From assembly GCA_964653145.1 (NCBI GenBank), contig CAZZCG010000022.1, positions 1-64,000 of the forward strand: DNA of 64,000 nucleotides, read 5' to 3'. Position 1 is the stretch's first letter. Every line of letters starts with the position of its first letter. Below, piece by piece: positions 1-8,268 of the stretch. The position numbers and the translations under genes are program-made. Below the pieces are notes generated by a model. The model searched no databases, was not told where the DNA came from, and worked only from the letters and a program-made list of their open reading frames with translations. Source of the DNA: Pseudocalidococcus sp964653145. GTDB lineage: Bacteria > Cyanobacteriota > Cyanobacteriia > Thermosynechococcales > Thermosynechococcaceae.

Positions 1-854
1 GTCAGCAGTTGGTTGAGGGTTTGTTCCCGCTCATCGTTACCGCCCCCTAAGCCGGCACCCCGTTGACGACCAACGGCATCAATTTCATCAATAAAGACGA
101 TACAAGGGGCATTGGATTTGGCTTGTTCAAAAAGGTCACGGACACGAGACGCACCCACACCGACAAACATTTCGACAAACTCAGACCCAGAGATGGAGAA
201 AAATGGGACTCCGGCTTCCCCAGCAACGGCTTTGGCTAAGAGAGTTTTCCCAGTTCCAGGCGGCCCCACTAACAAAACACCCTTAGGAATTTTGGCCCCA
301 ATTTCGGTGAATTTATCGGCATTTTTGAGGAAATCTACCACTTCGGTCAGTTCCAACTTGGCCTGGTCAATCCCGGCAACATCGTTAAAAGTCACCTGAG
401 TTTGCGGTTCCATTTGTACACGGGCTTTAGATTTACCAAAACTCATGGCCTGGTTGCCCGCTCCCGATTGGGCCCGCCGGAGCAAGAAAAACAATAGGAC
501 AAGCAAAGCCACGGGAACTAACAAGCTACTGAGGGCCCGGAACCAAAAGCCATCATTGTTTTGTGGCAGAACTGAAATATCAACGTCGTTAGCCGTCAAA
601 ATATCAATCAACTGCGGATCGGGAGGCAAGTTCACCAAGACTCGGCTGCCATCTTGAGTAATGGCCTGGGCCTGGGTACGATCTGGGCTGATATTGACTT
701 TGGCGACTTGGTTGTTCTCCACCTGCTCGATCAATTGACTGTAGCGCCAAGTGACCTTTGTAGTGGGTTGACGGTCAAAGAAGGCCGTGGCCAAGGCTAA
801 AACCACGATGGTTAACAAAACATATAAACCGGCATTGCGCCACCGCTTATTCAC
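1..854 (-). CDS. ftsH: ATP-dependent zinc metalloprotease FtsH, N-terminal part (3' end outside window)
   Basis: This is the first 284 codons of a membrane-anchored AAA+ protease that degrades damaged membrane proteins, in cyanobacteria notably photosystem II subunits. I translated it from the reverse strand. Two membrane segments (about residues 8-25 and 108-126) flank a lumenal or periplasmic domain. The AAA module follows, with Walker A GPPGTGKT (197-204) and Walker B IVFIDEID (252-259), and the reading frame is still open at base 1. The zinc site HEAGH lies outside the window. I chose the GTG at 854 because AAAGGAGGG sits about 10 bases upstream and the peptide opens MNKRWRNAG, a typical cyanobacterial FtsH start. 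The paralogue number was not determined. Confidence 0.93.
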   Translation of the reverse strand, partial: MNKRWRNAGLYVLLTIVVLALATAFFDRQPTTKVTWRYSQLIEQVENNQVAKVNISPDRTQAQAITQDGSRVLVNLPPDPQLIDILTANDVDISVLPQNNDGFWFRALSSLLVPVALLVLLFFLLRRAQSGAGNQAMSFGKSKARVQMEPQTQVTFNDVAGIDQAKLELTEVVDFLKNADKFTEIGAKIPKGVLLVGPPGTGKTLLAKAVAGEAGVPFFSISGSEFVEMFVGVGASRVRDLFEQAKSNAPCIVFIDEIDAVGRQRGAGLGGGNDEREQTLNQLL

Positions 855-1016
855 TGGGCCCTGCCCTCCTTTTGTGAAAACTGAGTTTGATTTACATAAG
901 TTAATGTTAGCCCATTCCCACGGACGCTGTGTGGATCGTAGTGGCCTGGTTAAAATGTGAGCTATGGGTATTGACTCCAAAGTTTCTTAAATTAAGGCGC
1001 GACGGGTTGCAACTGG

Positions 1017-1940
1017 ATGCTAGATTTGGCGGCCTGCTATCGGGTGTTGGAATTAGAACCAGGGGCAACTCTGGAGGAAATTAACCAGGCCTACAAGGAT
1101 TTAGTCTTTATTTGGCACCCGGATCGTGTTCCCAAAGATAATGATCGTTTATTAGAAAAAGCCCACGAAAAAATTAAGCAAATCAACCAGGCCAGGGATC
1201 ATCTCCGCCAACAGCACCGCAACGGCAAAACCCACAGTCGCGCCCAGGCCCATGGTCAAACCAGCTACCAACGCGGCTATCCCTCAAGTCCTTACCCCAA
1301 TCAACAGCGGGCCAGCCACCACCAGCAAAGCCGTTCCACCTCTAGCCAACACAATAGTCAAAGCACCCATCAAACCCCTAACCAGGCCAACCAAAGTCAA
1401 TCCCATCAGAGCAGTCAACGCCCCCACCAGACCCACAGTTACGCCTCCAATCCCTACGCCTATCGCAGTTATCAGAGCCAACACAATCCGCCACCTCCCC
1501 CACCCCGCCCCCCCGATCCCCCCAAATCCCCTCCGCACCACGACCACCCCACCAACGGCTTTAACCATCCCCGCGGCAAAGATCTCAGTGGGGCCAATCT
1601 TCGGGGAGCAGATCTGCGGGAAAAAGACTTTGAAGGCCGCAACCTCAGCCATGCGGATCTTTCTGGGGCAGATCTTAGTGATGCCTTCCTGCACCGAGCT
1701 AACTTCCACCAGGCCAACCTGTCCCAGGCCAAACTATTTCGGGCCAACCTGCTCCATGCCAACCTCAGCCAGGCCAACTTAAGGGATGCCAACCTGATTG
1801 GAGCCGACTTCAGCGGGGCCGATCTCCGGGGAGCCGATCTCCGGGGAGCCAAGGTTGGTCAAGGGGATCGCATCTTGGTCAAACTCACGGGTGCCAAACT
1901 GGGGGGAGCAATCATGCCCGATGGCAACATCCACAGTTAG
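1017..1940 (+). CDS. J-domain protein with C-terminal pentapeptide repeats
   Basis: A 307-residue fusion. Residues 1-65 form a J domain with the diagnostic HPD at 34-36, which would stimulate an Hsp70 (DnaK) ATPase. Residues about 70-185 are a low-complexity linker very rich in Gln, Ser, His and Pro. From about residue 186 to 290 there are tandem pentapeptide repeats of the A(D/N)LxX type (GADLR, GANLR, ANLSQ), which fold as a right-handed beta helix. The zinc-finger and substrate-binding domains of true DnaJ are absent, so this is a class III J protein and the repeat helix may act as the client or targeting module. No signal peptide is seen. The client is unknown. Confidence 0.88.
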   Translation: MLDLAACYRVLELEPGATLEEINQAYKDLVFIWHPDRVPKDNDRLLEKAHEKIKQINQARDHLRQQHRNGKTHSRAQAHGQTSYQRGYPSSPYPNQQRASHHQQSRSTSSQHNSQSTHQTPNQANQSQSHQSSQRPHQTHSYASNPYAYRSYQSQHNPPPPPPRPPDPPKSPPHHDHPTNGFNHPRGKDLSGANLRGADLREKDFEGRNLSHADLSGADLSDAFLHRANFHQANLSQAKLFRANLLHANLSQANLRDANLIGADFSGADLRGADLRGAKVGQGDRILVKLTGAKLGGAIMPDGNIHS

Positions 1941-1941
1941 C

Positions 1942-2170
1942 ATGGCCAGTCCTGAATTTCGGGTCATCTCTTGGGCGGGAAGACAAAAATATCGGCCTCA
2001 ACCCCAGCCAATACCCCTAAAACCCCAGCCACCAGAACGTAACAGTTTTGTTGCATTGGCAGTCTTAACCCTAGCCCCCAAAGCAATGTGGCAAAATTAG
2101 GGCAGTATTATCCCTAGTCATCATGGGCGTTTTTTGGGTATTATGCGGGCAATCCCAACCCAATATCTGA
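1942..2170 (+). pseudogene. small single-TM protein gene interrupted by a 43-bp insertion (tentative)
   Basis: An ATG at 1942, directly after the J-domain gene, opens a frame of 52 codons ending at 2100. The 16-base stretch at 2059-2074 recurs with two mismatches at 2102-2117, 43 bases later. In its own frame the second copy continues as a hydrophobic stretch to a TGA at 2170. Deleting one 43-base unit rejoins the two frames into a 61-residue protein with one C-terminal membrane helix (FVALAVL joined to SLVIMGVFWVL). I infer an ancestral small membrane protein broken by the insertion. No homologue was recognised, and the intact 52-codon frame could instead be the gene. Confidence 0.3.
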
Positions 2171-2203
2171 ATGACGACGGGTTAGACCCTTAGGAGAAAA
2201 CGG

Positions 2204-2749
2204 ATGAGTATTGAGGACATCGTTGAACAGGCCCTGCGAAATGGCTACCTTACCCCAACGATGGAAGCAGAAGTCGGTCGAATCTGTGACAAGGCCACCG
2301 AACTCAGTGTTGAAGAATACATGGCCCTAGACCGCCTCATGGGAGCTTTACTCACCGGGCAAGTGGTCGCTGTCCCCCGCAAGCAATTTATTAACGTCAT
2401 GGAAGAGTTGGTGCTCACGGAAGCCATCACCCGAATCGCAGTCATTGAAGCTGAAGAAGATTGCGCCCTGGATTTGGGGGATATTGCTGCCTATGCCCTG
2501 AACCGCCTGCCCCCCCTTTACGCCACCACGGAAGAAGGGGCTAAATATCAACGGCAACGGGCCGAAGAAGAACTGTCTGATCTAATCAAGCTCCAAGTGG
2601 AAGAGGCGATCAAAACCAACTCTGCTCGACCCCAATTTCACCCTGAACGTTCGGCCATTGCTACGGTATCCGGCAAGGAAGTCTTTAGCCAAGTCAGTGC
2701 CCTGCTGCAAACCCATGCCCCTGGATACGAACAGCCAACTGGGGGCTAG
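2204..2749 (+). CDS. ComFB-family protein, probable cyclic-di-nucleotide receptor
   Basis: A 181-residue soluble protein closely resembling the cyanobacterial ComFB-domain family (Synechocystis Slr1970 type). Members studied in Synechocystis and Anabaena bind c-di-GMP and/or c-di-AMP and influence competence, motility or cell size. The conserved core here includes MALDRLMGALLTG, VMEELVLTEA and DIAAYALNRLPPLYATTEEGA, the last being a family hallmark near residues 90-115. A Shine-Dalgarno-like AGGAG lies just upstream of the ATG. A GGDEF cyclase is encoded at 29 kb, but nothing in the sequence links the two. Family assignment is firm; the ligand is inferred. Confidence 0.85.
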   Translation: MSIEDIVEQALRNGYLTPTMEAEVGRICDKATELSVEEYMALDRLMGALLTGQVVAVPRKQFINVMEELVLTEAITRIAVIEAEEDCALDLGDIAAYALNRLPPLYATTEEGAKYQRQRAEEELSDLIKLQVEEAIKTNSARPQFHPERSAIATVSGKEVFSQVSALLQTHAPGYEQPTGG

Positions 2750-2862
2750 TTTCATTCCGTAAAGGCAACCGGCATCCTCTTTACTAAGACTTCAATCCTC
2801 AAACCTTCCCCTATTGATGGTTTCAAATTTGGCCGTGTTGCTTTTCCAAGGCAGCTGGCTAG

Positions 2863-3630
2863 TTAAAACAGATCCCTCAGGTGGGGGCTTAGTTCAAAGT
2901 TGGCCGTCACGCTCTGGAGATCATCTAAATCCTCAAGGGCATCGACTAACCGTAGGACTCGTTTGGCCTGGTCACGATCGGTCAGCTCAACGGTGTTAAT
3001 GGGCATCCAGGCCAACTCAGAGCGTTCCACCGCGTAATCAGCTTGGGTCAGGAGGTTGGTCAATGGCTCCAGGCCTGGGGGTGCCACCTTTACAGTAATC
3101 AGGGGTTCTTCTTCTTCCTCGGGATCCAACGCCTCATAGCCCTCTGCCTCACCCTCCAGGAGAATCTCTAAAAAGGCTTCTTCATTGGCGGGCCTGGGTA
3201 GGGTAATGAGTCCCCACTGCTCAAACATCCAGCCGACACACCCCGTTTCCCCCAAATTGCCCTCGTACTTATTGAAGGCCGCCCGAATATCTGCAGCGGT
3301 GCGATTACGGTTATCAGTTAAGGCTTCCATGAGAATGGCGACACCGCCCGGCCCGTAGCCCTCATAGCGAATTGCCTCCCAAGCTTCTCCATCGGTGTCC
3401 CAGGTGCCTGCCCCCTTAGCGATGGCCCGTTCAATATTGTCCTGGGGAATGCCCGCGGCTTTTGCCTTGCTGATGGCTGTGCGTAATTGGAAGTTTCCCG
3501 CGGGATCCGGCAGTCCATGGCGGGCGGCAACGATGATTTCCCGGGATAGTCGGGCGAATACCTTACCTTTTTGGGCATCAACTCGAGCTTTTTGTCGCTT
3601 GATATTAGCCCATTTACTATGTCCAGCCAT
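2863..3630 (-). CDS. yebC: YebC/PmpR family regulatory protein
   Basis: A 255-residue protein of the YebC/TACO1 family. It opens with the near-invariant MAGHSKWANIKRQK, which fixes the start at 3630; the frame extends 10 codons further upstream, but that part is not conserved. The usual three-domain layout is visible: a basic N-terminal helical domain, then GYGPGGVAI(L/M)ME near residues 95-105, then an acidic stretch. Family members are described as transcriptional regulators (PmpR) or as translation factors acting on polyproline or mitochondrial mRNAs. The gene is followed downstream by intergenic sequence and is likely monocistronic or cotranscribed with the kinase gene 41 bases upstream. 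Confidence 0.92.
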   Translation of the reverse strand: MAGHSKWANIKRQKARVDAQKGKVFARLSREIIVAARHGLPDPAGNFQLRTAISKAKAAGIPQDNIERAIAKGAGTWDTDGEAWEAIRYEGYGPGGVAILMEALTDNRNRTAADIRAAFNKYEGNLGETGCVGWMFEQWGLITLPRPANEEAFLEILLEGEAEGYEALDPEEEEEPLITVKVAPPGLEPLTNLLTQADYAVERSELAWMPINTVELTDRDQAKRVLRLVDALEDLDDLQSVTANFELSPHLRDLF

Positions 3631-3671
3631 ACGGGTGAGGAAAAGAGAGAACGTTTGCAAAAACAGCAGAG

Positions 3672-5108
3672 CTAGGGGGATGGGGGCGGCGGTTCAGGCT
3701 TGACTTCTGGGCTGGGGGATATGACCGGGGTTGGCTCCGGATTGGGGGTCTCAAGGCCTGTTGGGGGAAGCTCCGTTGGGGGGCTGGGGAGAGGCGTTAG
3801 GGTGGGTTGGGGACTGGGAACTAGGTCTGGGGGCAGGCTTAAATCTGGATCTACCGGCACTAAATCCTCGGGGCCTGGCTCCAAATCTGGGGAGGGCTCT
3901 GGCGTGGCTGGGGTCTCTGGTGGTTGCTCATCGGTTGGCGGTAAGGGCTCTGGCTCATCCCGGCGGGGCAACGGCTCTGGAGTGAGGGGGGGACGGGTTG
4001 GTGGAAATTCTTCTTCTTGACGCAAAATAGGGGGTGCGCCCGGAATAACCGGTTGTTGTCTCAGCCAAAATCCCAGCACTGCCCCCAGGCCACTACCCAA
4101 AAGTGCCGTCGCCAATAACCACACCCAAGGACTATTCCAGGCGGATTCAGAGGCACTGACACGGGTTGAATGCCCGCCAGAGCGGTGGTCTAAGGCTGGT
4201 TTGGTTACGGGAATGACGGGTCGGGTTTGGGGCAAAACAGCAACCGTACTGGTGGTCATGGAGGACACTGCTGAACGTCCCCGGCCTTTCGTGGGTGTAG
4301 TGATTAACTCTAACCAGGCCCATACTGATTGTGGTCGATCTCGGGCATCTAAGGCCATTCCCGCCAAGATGGCATCCTCTAACTCCGGGGAAATATCTGA
4401 CTGAATATCCCGAAGTCGCTCCAGGGGAATCCGATCCCGCAATACTGAGGCCACAGGGGGTTTGGCGGCTAAGAGGGCATATAGGGTGGCGGCTAGGGCA
4501 TAAATATCGGTGGCGGGGCTCCATTGGTGTTTCGGCAAATATTGCTCAACCGGTGCATACCCTGCTGAGAGCATTCCCGTATTGGTTTCGACTTTGCCAG
4601 GGGTATATTCTCGGGCAATGCCAAAGTCAATTAAGACCACTGAATCCGTACCCTGGCGCAACATAATGTTGTCCGGTTTCACATCCCGATGGAGTAATCC
4701 ATGGTCGTGGACAAGGGAAAGGGCAGAACCAACCTGCTGGATATAGTGAATCGCTTGAGCCGGGGGTAGGGGTTTATTTTTGACCAGGCCCGCCAGGGTT
4801 TGCCCCGGAATGTAGTCCATGACGATGAAGGGTAAACCGCCCTCAATGAAGCAATCACTGACCCGGACAATATGGGGATGTTGAAACTTAGCGAGGCGTT
4901 GGGCTTCATGGATAAACCGCTGACCAATTTGGGCAATCTGTTGGGGATCGTGTTGGGCGGCGTTGAGGGTTTTCAGGACGATGGTTTGGTCGAGCAGGGT
5001 ATGTGTTGCTCGGTAGGTCACCCCAAAACCACCCTGACTGAGGAGGGCATCCAGGCGATATTTGCCACCTTGTAGGGCATTACCAAGTGCGAGGGGGGTG
5101 ACAGTCAT
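3672..5108 (-). CDS. membrane-anchored Ser/Thr protein kinase with proline-rich tail
   Basis: A 478-residue Hanks-type kinase. The glycine-rich loop SQGGFGVTY is at 24-32, the ATP-anchoring lysine at K46, the catalytic HRDVKPDN at 140-147 and DFG at 161-163, and the activation segment ends in APVEQ, so it should be active. A juxtamembrane stretch leads to one membrane helix (about 328-349). Beyond it lies an exported or lumenal tail of about 125 residues made almost entirely of Pro, Glu, Thr and Ser. The tail has no PASTA or other sensor fold that I recognise. The architecture resembles cyanobacterial Spk kinases. Its targets are not evident from neighbours. Confidence 0.9.
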   Translation of the reverse strand: MTVTPLALGNALQGGKYRLDALLSQGGFGVTYRATHTLLDQTIVLKTLNAAQHDPQQIAQIGQRFIHEAQRLAKFQHPHIVRVSDCFIEGGLPFIVMDYIPGQTLAGLVKNKPLPPAQAIHYIQQVGSALSLVHDHGLLHRDVKPDNIMLRQGTDSVVLIDFGIAREYTPGKVETNTGMLSAGYAPVEQYLPKHQWSPATDIYALAATLYALLAAKPPVASVLRDRIPLERLRDIQSDISPELEDAILAGMALDARDRPQSVWAWLELITTPTKGRGRSAVSSMTTSTVAVLPQTRPVIPVTKPALDHRSGGHSTRVSASESAWNSPWVWLLATALLGSGLGAVLGFWLRQQPVIPGAPPILRQEEEFPPTRPPLTPEPLPRRDEPEPLPPTDEQPPETPATPEPSPDLEPGPEDLVPVDPDLSLPPDLVPSPQPTLTPLPSPPTELPPTGLETPNPEPTPVISPSPEVKPEPPPPSP

Positions 5109-5121
5109 ACGCAGGAATGAT

Positions 5122-5745
5122 TTAAGGACGGGGCCTGGGGGAAATCGGGAGAAGAGGGGAGCTAGGGGGAGTTAAAGCTGGGGCAGCAGGGGATTGGCTC
5201 AATTGTAAAGTAACGAGTTGATAGGCCAAATAGGCGGGTAAGGCGGTCATCATCAGCACAATCACCCCGGAAAACAATGGCATCAAGCTCCAGCGACTTC
5301 CATAAAAACTGCGGTAGGGGTCATAGTTATGGATCAGCAGGTCTTTCTGACGAAAGGACATTGGCCGTTTAAACCGCAGTCGTTTATCATCCAATTTTTC
5401 CAGAAGAATCCAGCCCCCCTGCGCCTCCTCCTGGCACACCTGTTGTAACGTTTGTGGCTGATGGAATATGTTGTGTTGAGCCCGAAGAATCTTAAACTCC
5501 CAGCCAGAGCTTTGATGGGACTGTCCAGAGACTGGGACTGGGGATTTGGGTGAGGTACTGGGCACCTTAACCTGGGTTTGATAATGGCTCAAGTCGTCCT
5601 CTTCATCCTGCTGTTGCGCGCCCATATCCGCCAACCAAAACCACCACTGGCTGTTGATTAGTAAAGCTAATCCTACGCTACCACTGAACAGGGTAAGCAG
5701 TGTGACCAGACCCGCCTCCTCGATTAATTGCGTTTTTATTTGCAA
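5122..5745 (-). CDS. conserved cyanobacterial membrane protein of unknown function
   Basis: Two hydrophobic segments (one near the N-terminus, TLLTLFSGSVGLALLI; one near the C-terminus, SGVIVLMMTALPAYLAYQLV) enclose a soluble domain with the stretch CQEEAQGGWILLEKLDDKRLRFKRP. I recognise that stretch as conserved in cyanobacterial hypothetical proteins, but no function is known to me. Its basic, WxLLEKxDxxRLRF-like core suggests a small modular domain. The start is uncertain. The frame is open to an ATG at 5886, which would overlap ribD by 116 bases. The TTG at 5745, 26 bases after the ribD stop, gives a non-overlapping gene. It lies between ribD and the kinase, all on one strand. Confidence 0.6.
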   Translation of the reverse strand: MQIKTQLIEEAGLVTLLTLFSGSVGLALLINSQWWFWLADMGAQQQDEEDDLSHYQTQVKVPSTSPKSPVPVSGQSHQSSGWEFKILRAQHNIFHQPQTLQQVCQEEAQGGWILLEKLDDKRLRFKRPMSFRQKDLLIHNYDPYRSFYGSRWSLMPLFSGVIVLMMTALPAYLAYQLVTLQLSQSPAAPALTPPSSPLLPISPRPRP

Positions 5746-5770
5746 CGATATGCCTATCTTAACGGGCCGC

Positions 5771-6922
5771 CTAAGCTGGGGTTGACGTGGCCTGGATGGG
5801 AAGCTCAGGACAAAGCGCGGTGGTGTTGGGGACATAGGCCTTGAGGAGCAGGTCACCGCCAATGGTTTGCCACTGAACCCGCTCAAGGGTAAGGGCTTCG
5901 GTCATGGTTTCCAGGCCCAGATCCCCGAGGGGAGTTGCCGCCGTGCCCCCACCAATCAGCTTCGGTGCAATAAACGCCCAAATTTTTTGAATCATCCCTT
6001 CCCGAAGAGCTTGGGTGTTTAAGGTACTGCCGGATTCCCACAGGACGGTATTCAGGCCCCGTTGATAGAGGATATCCATGGCTGTGGTGGGAGTCAGTTG
6101 GGGCAGAGTTGCGATTTCAACCCCACAGGTGCGTAAATGCTGGGCAGTGGGATGATCCAGGCTGGCTTCGGTTAAAACTAGGGTTGGGGCAATGTCGGTG
6201 TTCCAGAGATGGGCCTGGTGGGGAAGTTGGAGATGGCGAGAAAGAACCACCCGTAAAGGATTCTGACCCCTGGCCTGGTGGCTGGTTAGTTGGGGGTTAT
6301 CGCAACGTACCGTGTTACCGCCGACAATGACTGCATCGGATTCGCTACGCAATTGATGCACAGTAGCACGAGCCGCGTGACTGGTAATCCAATGGCTGTG
6401 GCCGCTCCGACTGGTGATTTTGCCATCTAGGGTCATGGCGTACTTGAGAATCCCAAAGGGACGGCGGTGGCGGATGCGATGGATAAAGCCTTCGTTGAGA
6501 GTCTGACAGTCGGCCTCGAGAACCCCCGTAATGACGTTAATGCCAGCCTGACGCAACCGAGCCACCCCTTCACCGGAGACCCGCGGATCCGGATCGATCA
6601 TGCCGACTACCACGGTTTCGATCCCGGCCTGGATCACGGCTTCCGTACAGGGAGGGGTTCGCCCAAAGTGGTTACAGGGCTCGAGATTGACATAAAGGGT
6701 TGCGCCTCGGGCTTCGGCGGCGGCGGCTCGCAGGGCAAAAACTTCAGCATGGGGTTGGCCAGCCTGGGGATGAAACCCTTCTCCAATGATTTTTCCCCCT
6801 TTAACAATCACACAACCAACTAAGGGATTCGGGGCGGTGCGTCCTTTGGCCTGGGCTGCAAGTTCTAGACAGCGAGCCATGTAGGGAATGTGGGGGGAAA
6901 GGTCGAGGGGCAACTGTTCCAC
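5771..6922 (-). CDS. ribD: bifunctional riboflavin biosynthesis deaminase/reductase RibD
   Basis: A 383-residue enzyme catalysing the second and third steps of riboflavin synthesis: deamination of the pyrimidinone and then NADPH-dependent reduction of the ribosyl side chain. The N-terminal deaminase carries the zinc motif HAE at 58-60 and PC...C (82-92). The C-terminal RibD_C reductase starts near residue 155 (RPFGILKYAMTLDGK) and ends with the conserved GGGTA and GGDLLL regions. Both catalytic halves appear intact. ribH is encoded elsewhere in the window at 33.5 kb, so the pathway genes are dispersed, as is usual in cyanobacteria. Confidence 0.95.
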   Translation of the reverse strand: MEQLPLDLSPHIPYMARCLELAAQAKGRTAPNPLVGCVIVKGGKIIGEGFHPQAGQPHAEVFALRAAAAEARGATLYVNLEPCNHFGRTPPCTEAVIQAGIETVVVGMIDPDPRVSGEGVARLRQAGINVITGVLEADCQTLNEGFIHRIRHRRPFGILKYAMTLDGKITSRSGHSHWITSHAARATVHQLRSESDAVIVGGNTVRCDNPQLTSHQARGQNPLRVVLSRHLQLPHQAHLWNTDIAPTLVLTEASLDHPTAQHLRTCGVEIATLPQLTPTTAMDILYQRGLNTVLWESGSTLNTQALREGMIQKIWAFIAPKLIGGGTAATPLGDLGLETMTEALTLERVQWQTIGGDLLLKAYVPNTTALCPELPIQATSTPA

Positions 6923-7093
6923 GCTCCAGGCCTGGGGGTAAAGGCAATTAGTTCTATCTTATAGATTTTCGACGGGAGGGCTTGGGCCGAGGTGGGAGAG
7001 TGTTCCAGGCCAGGTTATTCCGGCAGTAAGGAGGGGCAGGGATAGCGTGGGGATTCTGTTCGAGGGCCATAGCCTTCATGTCCCCATGACCGA

Positions 7094-8245
7094 TCAAAAC
7101 AGTGGCCCCCAGTCCGGGAAAAGATCAGCGGCATTCTCCACCTGCTTGGCCTGGCATAGAACCCGTAATCCTCCCAATCCGAGGGGATCAATCAATTGCT
7201 GTAACTGGTCGCGTCGCCGGAGTACCTCATGGAGGTTGGCGTTGGTTTGATTGTTGGCCACCAGTCGATCCCCCAACCCTAAGGCCATCAGCCAAGGGGC
7301 CTGGTGCGTAAACAGGATAGGCTCTAGTCCTAAGGTTTTCCCTAAAACCTGTAGAGCGGTGAAGTCCACATGGGCCGTCAAGTCTTGAGCCCCGATATGG
7401 ATGTAGGGATTGGCGTGGTAGCGATGCTGATGGTAGGCCTGGAGGGTACCGTCAATGCGGTGAGGATGGTAGTAGGAGGAAGCAGGATAGCCGTAGTCAA
7501 TGGTTAAGACAAATCCCTGGGAAAGATGCTGACTGACCTGCCGGAGCCAAGCCAACGCCATGAGATTCACCTCCGTGGTGTAGCCCTCGGGATAGAGATC
7601 GGGAGTCAGGGTGATGCCAATTGGGGCAAAGTAGTCTTCCAGGCCTGGGTCAGATAGGTCTCCCAATGTCTCAACCAGTTGATTGGTGGCTGGATCAAGC
7701 TGAACATAAACTTCCCATAGCTGACCTTGGCTTAGGCGCAATCGGTGTACCGGTAAGGCATCTACCAATTCGTTTGAGAAAAAACAACCCCGAATCCCAC
7801 CGGGTAGCTCTGCCCAAGTGCACCAGTGGAGTCTTTTATTCTCGGCCCAGGCCTGGAGGGAGGTTTCCTGCTGTTGTCGGAGTCGCGCTGAGCGTTCGAT
7901 GATCACGTACTCAAGGGCAGCAAAGAAGTCGGGAAACTGGTCTTGGGCATAGGTGAGAATATCTCGGGCCACCAGTCCTTCCCCTGCCCCCATTTCCACC
8001 ACCGTAAACTGGCCTGGACAGTCAAGATGCTGCCAAAATTGCTGGAGTTGGGTGGCAATGAGTTCCGCAAAATCAGCACCTAAATAGGCAGAGGTGACGA
8101 AATCTCCCGCCAAGCCCAGGGGTGAGTTTTGCCGATTGTAGTAACCATGAATCGGGTGATAGAGCACTAACTCCATGTAGTCCACAAAGGGCAACCGCTG
8201 ATGGGGCGCCACGGCCAGGGCCTGGTGGAGAAATTCCGGTATCAC
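7094..8245 (-). CDS. SAM-dependent methyltransferase, MidA/NDUFAF7 (DUF185) family
   Basis: A 383-residue protein with a class I methyltransferase fold. It carries the SAM-binding loop VVEMGAGEGLVARDI (about 103-117) and the family-typical start PFVDYMELVLYHPIHGYY followed by GDFVTSAYLG. The mitochondrial homologue NDUFAF7 methylates an arginine of a complex I subunit. A related role on the cyanobacterial NDH-1 complex is possible but unproven. The gene is separated from the radical-SAM gene by 23 bases on the same strand and is probably cotranscribed with it. Confidence 0.9.
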   Translation of the reverse strand: MIPEFLHQALAVAPHQRLPFVDYMELVLYHPIHGYYNRQNSPLGLAGDFVTSAYLGADFAELIATQLQQFWQHLDCPGQFTVVEMGAGEGLVARDILTYAQDQFPDFFAALEYVIIERSARLRQQQETSLQAWAENKRLHWCTWAELPGGIRGCFFSNELVDALPVHRLRLSQGQLWEVYVQLDPATNQLVETLGDLSDPGLEDYFAPIGITLTPDLYPEGYTTEVNLMALAWLRQVSQHLSQGFVLTIDYGYPASSYYHPHRIDGTLQAYHQHRYHANPYIHIGAQDLTAHVDFTALQVLGKTLGLEPILFTHQAPWLMALGLGDRLVANNQTNANLHEVLRRRDQLQQLIDPLGLGGLRVLCQAKQVENAADLFPDWGPLF

Positions 8246-8268
8246 AACTTAATTCCCTAGACAGTCCC

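Noticed and set aside
1252..1967. Long open frames on both strands across the J-domain/pentapeptide gene
   Set aside because: They are by-products of the repetitive, stop-poor coding sequence of the real gene; their peptides are low-complexity.
3700..4020. Gly/Ser-rich plus-strand frame opposite the kinase tail
   Set aside because: It mirrors the Pro-rich tail of the minus-strand kinase and has no independent features.
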